Numbered from the stretch's first letter, positions 17,490 to 25,697 are shown. The stretch: 64,000 nucleotides of DNA from Candidatus Kosakonia sp. 282A-S69 (GCF_029433855.1 NZ_JAROAU010000003.1:1141256-1205255); one strand, 5' to 3'. The notes: generated by a model from the letters alone, not told the origin. Numbers and translations: made by a program.

Positions 17490-17747
17490 TCAGTTTTTGC
17501 AATTACCCAGTACGACAAGTTTCGTCGGCTCCTCTTCTAAATAGCGTATCGTCACACTCTTCCCTGGCTTGAACTCATCGAGATGAAGCATACGCACGAA
17601 AATCTCGCGCTGGGTGAGCCTAACATGATTATCAGCACTAAATTCAAGCGTGATATTAAGATGCAACACACCCTCAATACTTTGGTTTTTATTCTGCTCG
17701 GTATGTGTGATCAGCGCGGTGGTCTCTTTACCTCTCTTTCTTATCAT
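17490..17747 (-). CDS. Small domain-only relative of paralogues A and B (paralogue C)
   Basis: 85 residues starting MIRKRGKETTALITHTEQN, then VLHLNITLEFSA, then RMLHLDEFKPGKSVTIRYLEEEPTKLVVLGN. The order of strands and the closing PG...V.IRY..EEP..VV pattern parallel the soluble domain of the two downstream genes, but there is no membrane segment after this ATG. A strong GGGAGGAAGAA site precedes it. In the same frame and directly upstream (17772-17852) is a 26-codon hydrophobic stretch ended by TGA; A and B keep the anchor and domain together. So this is either an independently translated soluble domain or the 3' part of a gene split by a nonsense codon. Confidence 0.6.
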   Translation of the reverse strand: MIRKRGKETTALITHTEQNKNQSIEGVLHLNITLEFSADNHVRLTQREIFVRMLHLDEFKPGKSVTIRYLEEEPTKLVVLGNCKN

Positions 17748-17771
17748 TTCTTCCTCCCGCCCGCTGATTAC

Positions 17772-17852
17772 TCAATTGCGTACGCCAATAAAGATAATCA
17801 CAACAGAAAATATCAAAAAGCAAATGACCAAGCAGAATCCTATCGTTGCCAT
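17772..17852 (-). pseudogene. Hydrophobic 5' fragment upstream of paralogue C
   Basis: Reads MATIGFCLVICFLIFSVVII... and ends GVRN then TGA at 17772-17774. After the TGA the same frame continues for eight codons (V I S G R E E E) straight into the ATG of paralogue C. A single membrane helix here matches the position of the anchors in A and B. Most likely a remnant of a gene interrupted by an in-frame stop; a tiny membrane peptide is possible. The ribosome site is weak. Confidence 0.45.
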
Positions 17853-17957
17853 ATTTATCCGCTTAATAAAATTTTTATGTACTGGTGGGGGGATATCTAT
17901 CCAAACTTAATCAGTTGCCTGGTCATTTATCCCTCTGTCGAGGGACTCATAGCGCCT

Positions 17958-17985
17958 CTCACCGCCAGCCGAAACCGGCGGTGAG
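17958..17985 (-). terminator. Hairpin after amn
   Basis: Nine-base inverted repeat CTCACCGCC/GGCGGTGAG just after the amn stop. On the minus strand it is not followed by a clear T run, so termination is uncertain. Confidence 0.45.
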
Positions 17986-17995
17986 GGAGGCAGGC

Positions 17996-19450
17996 TTAAC
18001 GGAAGGGGGGTTCGTTGAAGGTACGCAGCTTGCGCGAATGAAGACGATCGCCCTCGGCGCGCAGTAGATCGATGGCGCGAATACCGATTTGCAGATGCTC
18101 GGAAATCGCTCCTTCATAGAAGCGGTTCGCCTGGCCGGGCAGCTTGATCTCGCCGTGGAGCGGCTTGTCCGAGACGCAGAGCAGCGTACCGTAGGGCACG
18201 CGGAAGCGATAACCCTGCGCGGCGATGGTAGCGCTCTCCATATCAATTGCCACCGCGCGGCTCAGGTTAAAGCGCAGCGCTGAAGCGGAGTAGCGCAGCT
18301 CCCAGTTGCGATCGTCGGTGGTAACCACCGTACCGGTGCGCAGGCGCTGTTTCACCTCTTCGCCGGGCATCTCGCTCACCTCTTTGGTGGCGTCATACAG
18401 CGCACGCTGCACTTCGGCGATGCTCGGAATCGGGATATCCGGCGGCAGAACCGCATCAAGGACATGATCATCACGCAGGTAGGCGTGCGCCAGTACATAA
18501 TCGCCAATCTGCTGGCTCTCGCGCAGGCCGCCGCAGTGACCAATCATCAGCCAGGCATCCGGGCGCAGCACCGCCAGATGATCGCAGATGGTTTTCGCAT
18601 TCGACGGGCCAACGCCAATATTGATAAGCGTAATGCCCTGGCCGTCCGCAGTGACCAGATGCCAGGCGGGCATTTGATGTTTTTTCCACGCCAGATCGGA
18701 GATCGCCTGTTCCGGTGCTTCGGTATCGGCGGTGATCCAGTGGCCGCCCGCGCAGGAGAGGGCGATATAGGGGCTATCGGGATCGAGGATCTGGCTGCAA
18801 CCCCAGCGCACAAATTCATCCACATAGCGGGTGTAGTTAGTAAACAGCACAAACGGCTGGAAGTGCTCGACCGGCGTACCGGTGTAGTGGCGCAGGCGCG
18901 CCAGCGAGAAGTCGACGCGGCGGGCGTCGAAGTGCGACAGCGGGTAGAGCTCGGTCGGGTGGAACAGGCCATCTGCCGTCTCATCACCAATCTGCGCCAG
19001 CTCGGTGGTCGGGAAAAAGCGTGTCAGGCCAGCGCTCATTGAGCGATCCAGCGTCAGCTCTGAACCGTCTATCACATAGGGATAAGGAATTTCGTGGGCC
19101 GACAGGCCAACCTCGATCTGCGCACCATAATCCTGACACAGCAGCGTGAGCTGTTCGATGAGATAGGCGCGAAACAGCGACGGGCGGGTAACGGTGGTGG
19201 AGTAGCTTCCCGCATGGGTAAAACGCGCATAGGCGCGGGTTTTTGATGGTTTACTCGCACTGCCGTTCCAGCTCACCGACAACTGCGGGTAGACGAAGAG
19301 CCCTTTTTCACGCGCCTCTGCGTCCGGAAGTTCACCTTTCTCAATATAGACACCAATCGCCTCGCGAAGGGCATTGACGGAGCGGTCATACAGCGCTTCC
19401 AGCTGATCGAGCGCCTGTTCCGGGGTCAGATTTGCACCCTCGTTGGTCAT
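17996..19450 (-). CDS. amn: AMP nucleosidase
   Basis: Cytoplasmic enzyme that splits AMP into adenine and ribose 5-phosphate, adjusting adenylate pools. The product is 484 residues, the same as in E. coli, and is nearly collinear with it. The N-terminal AMP nucleosidase domain includes FTHAGSYSTTVTRP and YPYVIDGSELTLDRSMSAGLTR. The C-terminal phosphorylase-like domain includes NIGVGPSNAKTICDHLAVLRPDAWLMIGHCGGLR and VAIDMESATIAAQGYRFRVPYGTLLCVSDKPLHGE. ATG 19450 follows a TAAGGAGATAAAA site. Single gene in the same direction as acuI upstream, with a 130-base gap. Confidence 0.97.
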   Translation of the reverse strand: MTNEGANLTPEQALDQLEALYDRSVNALREAIGVYIEKGELPDAEAREKGLFVYPQLSVSWNGSASKPSKTRAYARFTHAGSYSTTVTRPSLFRAYLIEQLTLLCQDYGAQIEVGLSAHEIPYPYVIDGSELTLDRSMSAGLTRFFPTTELAQIGDETADGLFHPTELYPLSHFDARRVDFSLARLRHYTGTPVEHFQPFVLFTNYTRYVDEFVRWGCSQILDPDSPYIALSCAGGHWITADTEAPEQAISDLAWKKHQMPAWHLVTADGQGITLINIGVGPSNAKTICDHLAVLRPDAWLMIGHCGGLRESQQIGDYVLAHAYLRDDHVLDAVLPPDIPIPSIAEVQRALYDATKEVSEMPGEEVKQRLRTGTVVTTDDRNWELRYSASALRFNLSRAVAIDMESATIAAQGYRFRVPYGTLLCVSDKPLHGEIKLPGQANRFYEGAISEHLQIGIRAIDLLRAEGDRLHSRKLRTFNEPPFR

Positions 19451-19580
19451 TTTTATCTCCTTATCTGCGTTACGGCTCTACCGATAATATGTCACGACTT
19501 TGTGAAACGAAAGTTGCCGACCAGTGATTCGGAGGAAACGGGGGAAAAGATCCGGCACGCCAGCGCGCGCCGGAAGCGGG

Positions 19581-20558
19581 TTATGCGTGGATGTTGACCA
19601 GCGTACGGCCATGTATGTTGTTATTGAGGAACTCAGCGGCCGTGGCGGAAACCTGTTCAAGCGCAATCTCAGTTGCAGCCTGCTGGTAATAGCTCTCCGG
19701 CAGCGTGCTCGCCAGCTTCTCCCAGACGGCGCTGCGCTTTTCAGCAGGCACCATCACCGAGTCAACGCCCTGCAGACGCACATTGCGCAGAATAAATGGC
19801 ATTACGCTGGTAGGGAGATCGAAACCGCCCGCCAGACCGCAGGCCGCCACGCAGCCACCATAGTTGGTCTGCGCCAGCACTTTTGCCAGCACCTTGCTGC
19901 CGACCGTATCGACCGCGCCAGCCCAGAGCTGTTTCTCCAGCGGGCGCGTCTCGTCAAACTCACTTCTTGGCAGGATCTGATCCGCACCCAGATGGCGCAG
20001 AAACGCATGGGTCGATTCGCGCCCGGTCACCGCTGCAACGTGGTAGCCCAGCGCTTTCAGCAGCACCACCGCCGTGCTGCCGACGCCACCGCTGGCACCG
20101 GTAACCAGCACCGTGCCATCCTGCGGTTTCACGCCCGCTTCTTGCAGGGCGTTAACGCAGAGCATGGCGGTAAAACCGGCAGTACCGATAATCATCGCAT
20201 TGCGTGCGCTCAGGCTTTGCGGCAGCGGCACCAGCCAGTCGCCCTTTACGCAGGCCTGGGTTGCCAGGCCGCCCCAGTGGTTCTCCCCCACGCCCCAGCC
20301 GGTGAGGATCACCGCCTGGCCTGGCGTGTAGCGCGCATCGCGGCTTTCACTGACGCGACCAGCGAAATCGATGCCCGGCACCATCGGGAACTGGCGCACG
20401 ATTTTGCCTTTGCCGGTGATCGCCAGCGCATCTTTGTAGTTGAGGCAGGACCAGTCTATATCGACTTTCACTTCGCCCTCGGCAAGATCCGGCAGGGCGA
20501 TCTCCTGCACCGCGGCGAGGGTCTGTTTCTCATGTTGTTCCAGAACTAATGCTTTCAT
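19581..20558 (-). CDS. acuI: Acrylyl-CoA reductase (NADPH) AcuI
   Basis: Medium-chain dehydrogenase/reductase (zinc-free quinone reductase-like branch) that reduces toxic acryloyl-CoA to propionyl-CoA; E. coli YhdH is the reference. The 325-residue product has SLNYKDALAITGKGKI at about residues 38-53, VPGIDFAGRV, GWGVGENHWGGLA and the nucleotide-binding VTGASGGVGSTAV. It overlaps the upstream TetR-type gene by 4 nt (ATGA), so the two are co-translated. In E. coli the homologue yhdH is elsewhere and not joined to a regulator, so this arrangement is distinct. Confidence 0.93.
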   Translation of the reverse strand: MKALVLEQHEKQTLAAVQEIALPDLAEGEVKVDIDWSCLNYKDALAITGKGKIVRQFPMVPGIDFAGRVSESRDARYTPGQAVILTGWGVGENHWGGLATQACVKGDWLVPLPQSLSARNAMIIGTAGFTAMLCVNALQEAGVKPQDGTVLVTGASGGVGSTAVVLLKALGYHVAAVTGRESTHAFLRHLGADQILPRSEFDETRPLEKQLWAGAVDTVGSKVLAKVLAQTNYGGCVAACGLAGGFDLPTSVMPFILRNVRLQGVDSVMVPAEKRSAVWEKLASTLPESYYQQAATEIALEQVSATAAEFLNNNIHGRTLVNIHA

Positions 20559-21259
20559 AACTGCGTTTTCCTCGTCATGAGGGGTGGATTTCGGCGTAAT
20601 GCCGGCTCTGCAGGTGTTATTTGAATATGTTGGCGGAAGAAGGCCCAGAAGTGGTCGAGCGGCTCTGCGCTGCGAAAGAGTTTGGCGCGCATCACCGCGC
20701 CCTCCCAGCCGGACCAGAAGAGGCTGGCCAGCGCCTCGGGCGATGCGTCCTGCGACAGCTCGCCACAGGCTTGCGCCTCGCGCAGACACGCTGCCACGCG
20801 CTTCTCCCAGTCGCGCAAAATGGTTTTCAACTGCTCTGGAAAGGCGTCGGGTAACAGCGGCGTCTCCTGCAACAGGTTACCGACCAGGCATCCGCGGCGG
20901 AAATCATACTTCGCCATCCCTTCCCCGGCGTGGTGCACAAAGGCATCCAGCCGCTGTAAAGGCGTCAGTGATGCAGTGAGCAGGAAAGCGTCGAGCTTAT
21001 GGGCGAAGAAAGCGCCGTAGGCGTCAAGCACCGCCATGCCGAACGCCTCCTTGCTCGTAAAGCAGTGGTAAAACGAACCCTTAGTTACAGCGATGTTTTT
21101 GATTACCGCCTCGATCCCGGCAGCGAGATAGCCGGTCTCTGTCAGCACTTCAAGACCTGAACGGATCAGCGCCTGGCGGGTGTCGGTAAAGTCGCGTGCC
21201 TTTTGCGGCGGGCGGCCACGACGCGGCTTTTGCGTCAGTCTGTTATCGCCATCCATCAT
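20555..21259 (-). CDS. acuR: TetR-family regulator (AcuR-like)
   Basis: 234-residue TetR-type repressor. An N-terminal arm KPRRGRPPQKARDFTDTRQ precedes a helix-turn-helix at about residues 46-70 (AAGIEAVIKNIAVTKGSFYHCFTSKEAF). The rest is the helical ligand domain, including RRGCLVGNLLQE, a block typical of the AcuR/TetR_C_11 branch. It forms an overlapping operon with acuI. By analogy with Rhodobacter AcuR it would sense acrylate or acryloyl-CoA; the symbol is an inference from this linkage. ATGs at 21259 and 21256 are both possible; a palindrome at 21265-21282 immediately upstream is a candidate autoregulatory operator. Confidence 0.8.
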   Translation of the reverse strand: MMDGDNRLTQKPRRGRPPQKARDFTDTRQALIRSGLEVLTETGYLAAGIEAVIKNIAVTKGSFYHCFTSKEAFGMAVLDAYGAFFAHKLDAFLLTASLTPLQRLDAFVHHAGEGMAKYDFRRGCLVGNLLQETPLLPDAFPEQLKTILRDWEKRVAACLREAQACGELSQDASPEALASLFWSGWEGAVMRAKLFRSAEPLDHFWAFFRQHIQITPAEPALRRNPPLMTRKTQL

Positions 21260-21264
21260 TTAGA

Positions 21265-21282
21265 CCGATTGGTTTTAATCGG
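21265..21282 (-). promoter_or_regulatory. Candidate AcuR operator palindrome
   Basis: CCGATT-N6-AATCGG inverted repeat, six bases upstream of the first possible start codon of the TetR-type gene. Position and symmetry fit a TetR-family binding site controlling the acuR-acuI operon. Confidence 0.5.
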
Positions 21283-21329
21283 CTTAAGGCTACGCCGGAC
21301 GTGAGAGAGAGGCAAGGGAGAGGGGAGAG

Positions 21330-21353
21330 AAAAATGCCCGCACAAGGCGGGCA
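21330..21353 (-). terminator. Terminator after YjfB-like gene
   Basis: On the minus strand, stem GCCCGC/GCGGGC with a five-base loop followed by ATTTTT, seven bases after the stop of the small gene at 21360. Confidence 0.85.
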
Positions 21354-21359
21354 ACTCCG

Positions 21360-21548
21360 TCAGGCAGTCGTATTAATGTTACGACCAATAGCCGGATTAG
21401 AAGGCAACTGCGGGATCTGTTTGATCAGATCCGTTGCAATAGCTTGTTGCGAATCCAGCGCCTTTTTCAGCACCAGGGTGTTCACCTGGTTATCGAGCTG
21501 ATAAGAATCAAGGCTGCTGGCTAATGATGCGATCTGAATTGGGTCCAT
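21360..21548 (-). CDS. YjfB-family putative motility protein
   Basis: 62 residues: starts MDPIQIASLASSLDSYQLDN, continues through VNTLVLKKALDSQQAIATDLI and ends in a Pro/Asn-rich tail. It matches the small YjfB family (annotated as putative motility protein), whose members are 50-65 residues with this N-terminal amphipathic helix. ATG 21548 has AGGA eight bases upstream; the earlier ATG at 21557 has no space for a ribosome site. Monocistronic, with its own terminator, between the acuR operon (same strand, downstream) and tRNA-Asn copy 3. No flagellar gene is adjacent; the fli cluster of this genome begins about 26 kb away. Confidence 0.75.
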   Translation of the reverse strand: MDPIQIASLASSLDSYQLDNQVNTLVLKKALDSQQAIATDLIKQIPQLPSNPAIGRNINTTA

Positions 21549-21675
21549 GTCGATCATCCTTTTGTTGTCGAGCAACATCGCTCAGCGCGGCGAAATTAAC
21601 GCCACACCAGGTTATCGGCAATGATGACAGAAACATTAGAAGGGAGCAGTAAGCAGATGCATTCCGGTGGAAAAG

Positions 21676-21704
21676 CAAAAAGCCCGCTAAAAAGCGGGCT
21701 TTTC
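21676..21704 (-). terminator. Terminator of tRNA-Asn copy 3
   Basis: Stem AGCCCGCT/AGCGGGCT with an AAAA loop; on the minus strand it is followed by a T-rich run, just downstream of the tRNA. Confidence 0.88.
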
Positions 21705-21710
21705 TAAATT

Positions 21711-21786
21711 TGGCTCCTCTGACTGGACTCGAACCAGTGACATACGGATTAACAGTCCGCCGTTCTACCGACTGAACTACAGAGGA
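21711..21786 (-). tRNA. tRNA-Asn (GTT), copy 3
   Basis: 76 bases with encoded CCA, identical to the other three copies; minus strand, divergent from nac. Confidence 0.98.
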
Positions 21787-21921
21787 ATCGTGTGAACGGG
21801 GCGCATATTATCGATGACCATCGGGCTTGTCAAAGGGTGGATTGCAATGAGATGACCGTTTGCTGACAAATTGGACAATCTGCTCATCCCGCGCCCGTTT
21901 GCGCCGCTTTTAGCCCTGTTT

Positions 21922-21938
21922 TGCACCGTACTGGTGCA
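21922..21938 (+). promoter_or_regulatory. NtrC (GlnG) binding site upstream of nac
   Basis: TGCACC-GTACT-GGTGCA is a perfect NtrC palindrome (consensus GCACC-N5-GGTGC). It lies about 150 bases upstream of the expected start of transcription from the sigma-54 element at 22055-22070, the enhancer distance known for nac. Confidence 0.9.
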
Positions 21939-22054
21939 AATTACCCCTTATGGGGCATAAGCAAACCGCTGTTTTAAGCTGCATTTCTCACGCAATGATT
22001 AGAAAGGCTTATTATCCAGCCGCTTAACACTCCTTTTATTCATCTCAGGAAATG

Positions 22055-22070
22055 TGGCAAGCATATTGCA
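22055..22070 (+). promoter_or_regulatory. Sigma-54 promoter of nac
   Basis: TGGCAAGCATATTGCA matches TGGCAYG-N4-TTGCW, with GG and GC ten bases apart (-24/-12), 58 bases before the nac start codon. Confidence 0.92.
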
Positions 22071-22127
22071 ACTCCTCCTGCATCATCACTCTTCGCGTTG
22101 GCATGGGTAATCCTTACAGGAGGCAAA

Positions 22128-23045
22128 ATGAACTTAAGACGCCTGAAGTACTTCGTAAAAATCGTCGATATTGGCAGCCTGACGCAGGCCGCTGAAGTGT
22201 TACATATTGCGCAGCCTGCGCTGAGCCAGCAGGTCGCGACGCTGGAAGGCGAGATGGATCAACAGTTGCTGATCCGCACCAAGCGCGGCGTGACGCCGAC
22301 GGAAGCGGGCAAAATCCTCTACACCCATGCGCGCACTATCCTGCGCCAGTGTGAACAAGCGCAGCTGGCGGTGCATAACGTTGGCCAGACGCTGCGCGGC
22401 CAGGTATCGATTGGCCTCGCGCCCGGTACGGCTGCCTCCTCAGTGACCATGCCGCTGCTGCAAGCCGTACGCGCCGAGTTACCGGAAGTGACCGTCTATC
22501 TGCATGAAAACAGCGGCACGGTGCTTAACGACAAATTGTTAAACGGCCAGCTCGATATGGCCGTGCTCTACGAGCGCGCGCCGGGTGCAGGCATTAATAG
22601 CCTGCCGCTGCTGAAAGAGGATCTCTACCTGGTCGGCACGCGGGATTGCCCGGGGCAGAGCGTCGACCTGGCGGCGGTAGCTGAACTCAATCTCTTTCTG
22701 CCGCGCGATTACAGCGCCGTGCGTTTACGGGTTGATGAAGCGTTTTCTCTGCGCCGCCTGACGGCGAAAATCATCGGCGAGATTGAGTCTATTTCCACAC
22801 TGACGGCGGCGATCGCCAGCGGAATGGGGGTAACGGTGCTGCCGGAATCCGCAGCGCGGTCACTCTGTAGCGCCACGAACGGCTGGATGGCGCGTATTAC
22901 CACGCCATCAATGAGCCTGCCGTTGTCGCTGAACGTCTCTGCACGTGGCGGAATGTCGCCACAGGCACAGGCGGTGAAAGACATTCTGCTCTCGCTGGTC
23001 AGCCGCCCGACGATGGAGAATCGCGAGCTGCAGCTGGCAAGCTAG
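22128..23045 (+). CDS. nac: Nitrogen assimilation control protein Nac (LysR family)
   Basis: LysR-type regulator that, under nitrogen limitation, couples sigma-54/NtrC control to sigma-70 genes such as hut, put, ure and gdhA. The 305-residue product has the N-terminal helix-turn-helix at about residues 16-40 (GSLTQAAEVLHIAQPALSQQV) and a periplasmic-binding-like effector domain. The sequence MNLRRLKYFVKIVDIGSLTQ is that of Klebsiella/E. coli Nac. ATG 22128 has a strong AGGAGG site. cbl follows 101 bases downstream in the same direction, as in E. coli. Confidence 0.96.
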   Translation: MNLRRLKYFVKIVDIGSLTQAAEVLHIAQPALSQQVATLEGEMDQQLLIRTKRGVTPTEAGKILYTHARTILRQCEQAQLAVHNVGQTLRGQVSIGLAPGTAASSVTMPLLQAVRAELPEVTVYLHENSGTVLNDKLLNGQLDMAVLYERAPGAGINSLPLLKEDLYLVGTRDCPGQSVDLAAVAELNLFLPRDYSAVRLRVDEAFSLRRLTAKIIGEIESISTLTAAIASGMGVTVLPESAARSLCSATNGWMARITTPSMSLPLSLNVSARGGMSPQAQAVKDILLSLVSRPTMENRELQLAS

Positions 23046-23146
23046 TCTTTATTCCTTAAAGGTATAAGTTGCTGGTTTTTATTATTTGTTCTGCCTGGCC
23101 GCAGACTTTAACAATAACGTCATGATTGATGGGCCAGGAGCGAAGG

Positions 23147-24097
23147 GTGAACTTCCAGCAACTTAAAATTATCCGTGAGGCGGCGCGGCGGGATTACAAC
23201 CTGACGGAGGTCGCCAACATGCTGTATACGTCGCAGTCCGGGGTGAGTCGACATATCCGCGAGCTTGAAGAGGAGCTGGGGATTGAGATCTTCATTCGCC
23301 GCGGCAAGCGGTTGCTGGGCATGACCGAGCCGGGCAAAGCGCTGCTGGTGATTGCCGAGCGCATCCTCAATGAGGCGAGCAATGTTCGCCGGCTCGCCGA
23401 CCTCTTCACCAATGACACCTCCGGCGTCCTGACCATCGCCACTACCCATACGCAGGCGCGCTACAGCCTGCCCTCGGTAATTAAATCCTTCCGCGCACTC
23501 TTTCCTGAAGTTCGCCTTGAGCTTATCCAGGGGACGCCGCAGGAGATTGAAACCCTGCTGCATAACGGCGGTGCGGATATTGGTATCGCCAGTGAGCGCT
23601 TAAGCAACGATAACGCGCTGGTCGCTTTCCCGTGGTTTCGCTGGCATCACAGCCTGCTGGTGCCGCAGGATCATTCGCTGGCGCAGGCTTCGCCGCTGAC
23701 GCTGGAGGAGATCTGCCGCTGGCCGCTTATTACCTATCGGCAGGGCATTACCGGGCGTTCGCGCATTGATGAAGCTTTTGCCCGCAAGGGGCTCATTCCC
23801 GACGTGGTGCTGAGCGCGCAGGACTCTGATGTGATCAAAACCTATGTTGAGCTGGGCCTCGGCGTTGGGCTGGTGGCGGAGCAGTCCAGCGGCGAGCATG
23901 AAGCAGGGAAACTGGTGCGCCTCGACACCCGCCATCTTTTTGATGCCAATACCGTCTGGCTGGGGTTAAAGCGCGGCCAGCTGCAGCGCAACTATGTCTG
24001 GCGCTTTATCGAACTCTGTAATGCCGGGTTGTCGGTAGATGAGATCAAGCGTCAGGTGATGGAGCCGGATGAAGCGGCGATTGATTACCAGATTTAA
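23147..24097 (+). CDS. cbl: LysR-type regulator Cbl
   Basis: CysB-like regulator of sulfonate (ssu) and taurine (tau) use during sulfate starvation. The product is 316 residues, the same as E. coli Cbl. The helix-turn-helix at residues 18-38 (YNLTEVANMLYTSQSGVSRHI) and the CysB-type effector domain (GVLTIATTHTQARYSLP, TYRQGITGRSRID) are present. The start is GTG 23147 (VNFQQLKIIREAARR) with an AGGAG site. It lies behind nac and may be read through from the nac promoter, linking nitrogen and sulfur control. Confidence 0.95.
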   Translation: MNFQQLKIIREAARRDYNLTEVANMLYTSQSGVSRHIRELEEELGIEIFIRRGKRLLGMTEPGKALLVIAERILNEASNVRRLADLFTNDTSGVLTIATTHTQARYSLPSVIKSFRALFPEVRLELIQGTPQEIETLLHNGGADIGIASERLSNDNALVAFPWFRWHHSLLVPQDHSLAQASPLTLEEICRWPLITYRQGITGRSRIDEAFARKGLIPDVVLSAQDSDVIKTYVELGLGVGLVAEQSSGEHEAGKLVRLDTRHLFDANTVWLGLKRGQLQRNYVWRFIELCNAGLSVDEIKRQVMEPDEAAIDYQI

Positions 24098-24101
24098 CGC
24101 C

Positions 24102-24132
24102 AAAAAAGCCTGCGCAGACGCAGGCTTTTTTA
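24102..24132. terminator. Bidirectional terminator between cbl and shiA
   Basis: Stem GCCTGCG/CGCAGGC with a CAGA loop, flanked by a run of A on the left and T on the right; serves convergent cbl (plus) and shiA (minus). Confidence 0.92.
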
Positions 24133-24137
24133 TCGGC

Positions 24138-25454
24138 TTAGCGCGGCTGCGGCCTGATAAATATCGCCGTCATCGCGGAGAGCAAGCAGCCCACCATCAG
24201 GTAAATCGCTACGCTGTGCCACTCGCCGCCGGAGAACGTTAACAGTGCAGCGGCGATAAACGGCGTGAAGCCGCCGCCGACCACGCTGGCGACCTGATAA
24301 CCGACGCCCGCGCCGCTGTAGCGATAGCCTGCGCCAAACATCTCGGTGAACATCGGTTGCTGGACGCAGACCACCATATCGTGGGCGATATTCGCCAGCA
24401 AAATGGAGAAGACCACTACGCCAAAAATGGAGCGTGCTTCAAGCGCCATAAAGAAGGGGAAGGCGCTGATGGCACCGAGCAGCGCGCCGGTAATATAGAT
24501 GCGCCGCCGTCCGAAGCGATCCGCCATCCAGGCGAAGAGTGGAATGGTAAAGCAGCTAACGCCGCCCACCAGCAGCCCGATATTGAGGAACAGTTCACGC
24601 GGCATGCCCAGGTTTTGCGTCGAGTAGTTCAGCGCAAAAGCGGTGACGATATACATGGTCAGCAGTTCGCACAGCCGCAGGGCGATAATCTTGAGAAACG
24701 CCCCCGGGTGGCGAATCAGCGCTTCAAACACCGGCGGGCGGTTTTTCGCTGCAGCGGGCTTTTGTGCCTGCGCGCGCTCGAACTCGACGGACTCTTCCAT
24801 GCCGTTGCGCACCCACAGCGCGCCGAGCACCAGCACAATGCTGAACAGGAACGGCAGACGCCAGCCCCAGCTCAGGAACTGCTCATCGGTGGTCAGCGTG
24901 CTGACAAGCGACACCAGCCCGGTGGAGAGCAGCAGGCCGACGCCATAGCCCACCTGAATCCCGCTGCTGTAAAAGGCTTTCTTACCGGTCGGCGCGCTCT
25001 CGACCGCCAGCAGCGCTGCGCCGCCCCATTCGCCACCGACGGCGAAGCCCTGAATGGCGCGCAGGGTAACCAGCAGTACCGGTGCCCACCAGCCAATGGT
25101 GGCGAAAGAGGGGAGAATGCCGATGCAGGCGGTGGCAATGCCCATCATCCAGACCGTCATCATCAGCATCCGCTTACGCCCTAGGCGGTCGCCAAAATGA
25201 CCAAAGACGATACCGCCGAGCGGGCGGAACAGAAAGCCGACGCCAAAGGTGGCAAAGGCGGCAAGCGTGCCCATTGCCGGGTCGATCTGCGGAAAAAATT
25301 CGCTGTTAAACACCAGCGCGGCGGTGATGCCGTAGAGTAAAAAATCGAACCAGTCGACCACGGCGCCCGCAAAGCTGCCCCAGGCAGCACGGCGCGCGCG
25401 GTGTGATGATGGGATCTGCTCATCGGGACGGGGGGGAATGAGTGTGGAGTCCAT
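24138..25454 (-). CDS. shiA: Shikimate transporter ShiA
   Basis: Major-facilitator (metabolite:H+ symporter) protein that imports shikimate and dehydroshikimate. The product is 438 residues, the same as E. coli ShiA and collinear with it. It has twelve predicted membrane helices, the MFS loop motif GHFGDRLGRKRMLM after helix 2 and a second DRFGRRR in the middle of the protein. The N-terminus MDSTLIPPRPDE is characteristic. Single gene, convergent with cbl. Confidence 0.95.
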   Translation of the reverse strand: MDSTLIPPRPDEQIPSSHRARRAAWGSFAGAVVDWFDFLLYGITAALVFNSEFFPQIDPAMGTLAAFATFGVGFLFRPLGGIVFGHFGDRLGRKRMLMMTVWMMGIATACIGILPSFATIGWWAPVLLVTLRAIQGFAVGGEWGGAALLAVESAPTGKKAFYSSGIQVGYGVGLLLSTGLVSLVSTLTTDEQFLSWGWRLPFLFSIVLVLGALWVRNGMEESVEFERAQAQKPAAAKNRPPVFEALIRHPGAFLKIIALRLCELLTMYIVTAFALNYSTQNLGMPRELFLNIGLLVGGVSCFTIPLFAWMADRFGRRRIYITGALLGAISAFPFFMALEARSIFGVVVFSILLANIAHDMVVCVQQPMFTEMFGAGYRYSGAGVGYQVASVVGGGFTPFIAAALLTFSGGEWHSVAIYLMVGCLLSAMTAIFIRPQPR

Positions 25455-25697
25455 AGCTGTCCTGTCTGTTCCTTACATCGTGCAATTTTTTATTATTAAA
25501 ACCAGGGAAAGGATTACTCACATTGTATGCGGCAAAATTTAGGCCGCCCTTGAGACTACAGCGACAGCCCGCGTGAGAAAACCCTTTTACACCCATCTCC
25601 TGCCTGACGGGGTTAAGCGACCTGACTCTGCGCCTGGTATATCCTTAACAATTCCCGCTATAATCCGGGAAATTTGTTAACGGATTCAGAAGCGAAA

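Larger units (their letters stand above)
21787..22127. other. nac control region (341 bases without a gene)
   Basis: Contains the promoter side of tRNA-Asn copy 3, the NtrC site at 21922-21938, the sigma-54 promoter at 22055-22070 and the nac ribosome site (ACAGGAGG at 22117-22124). No open frame of note. Confidence 0.85.
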
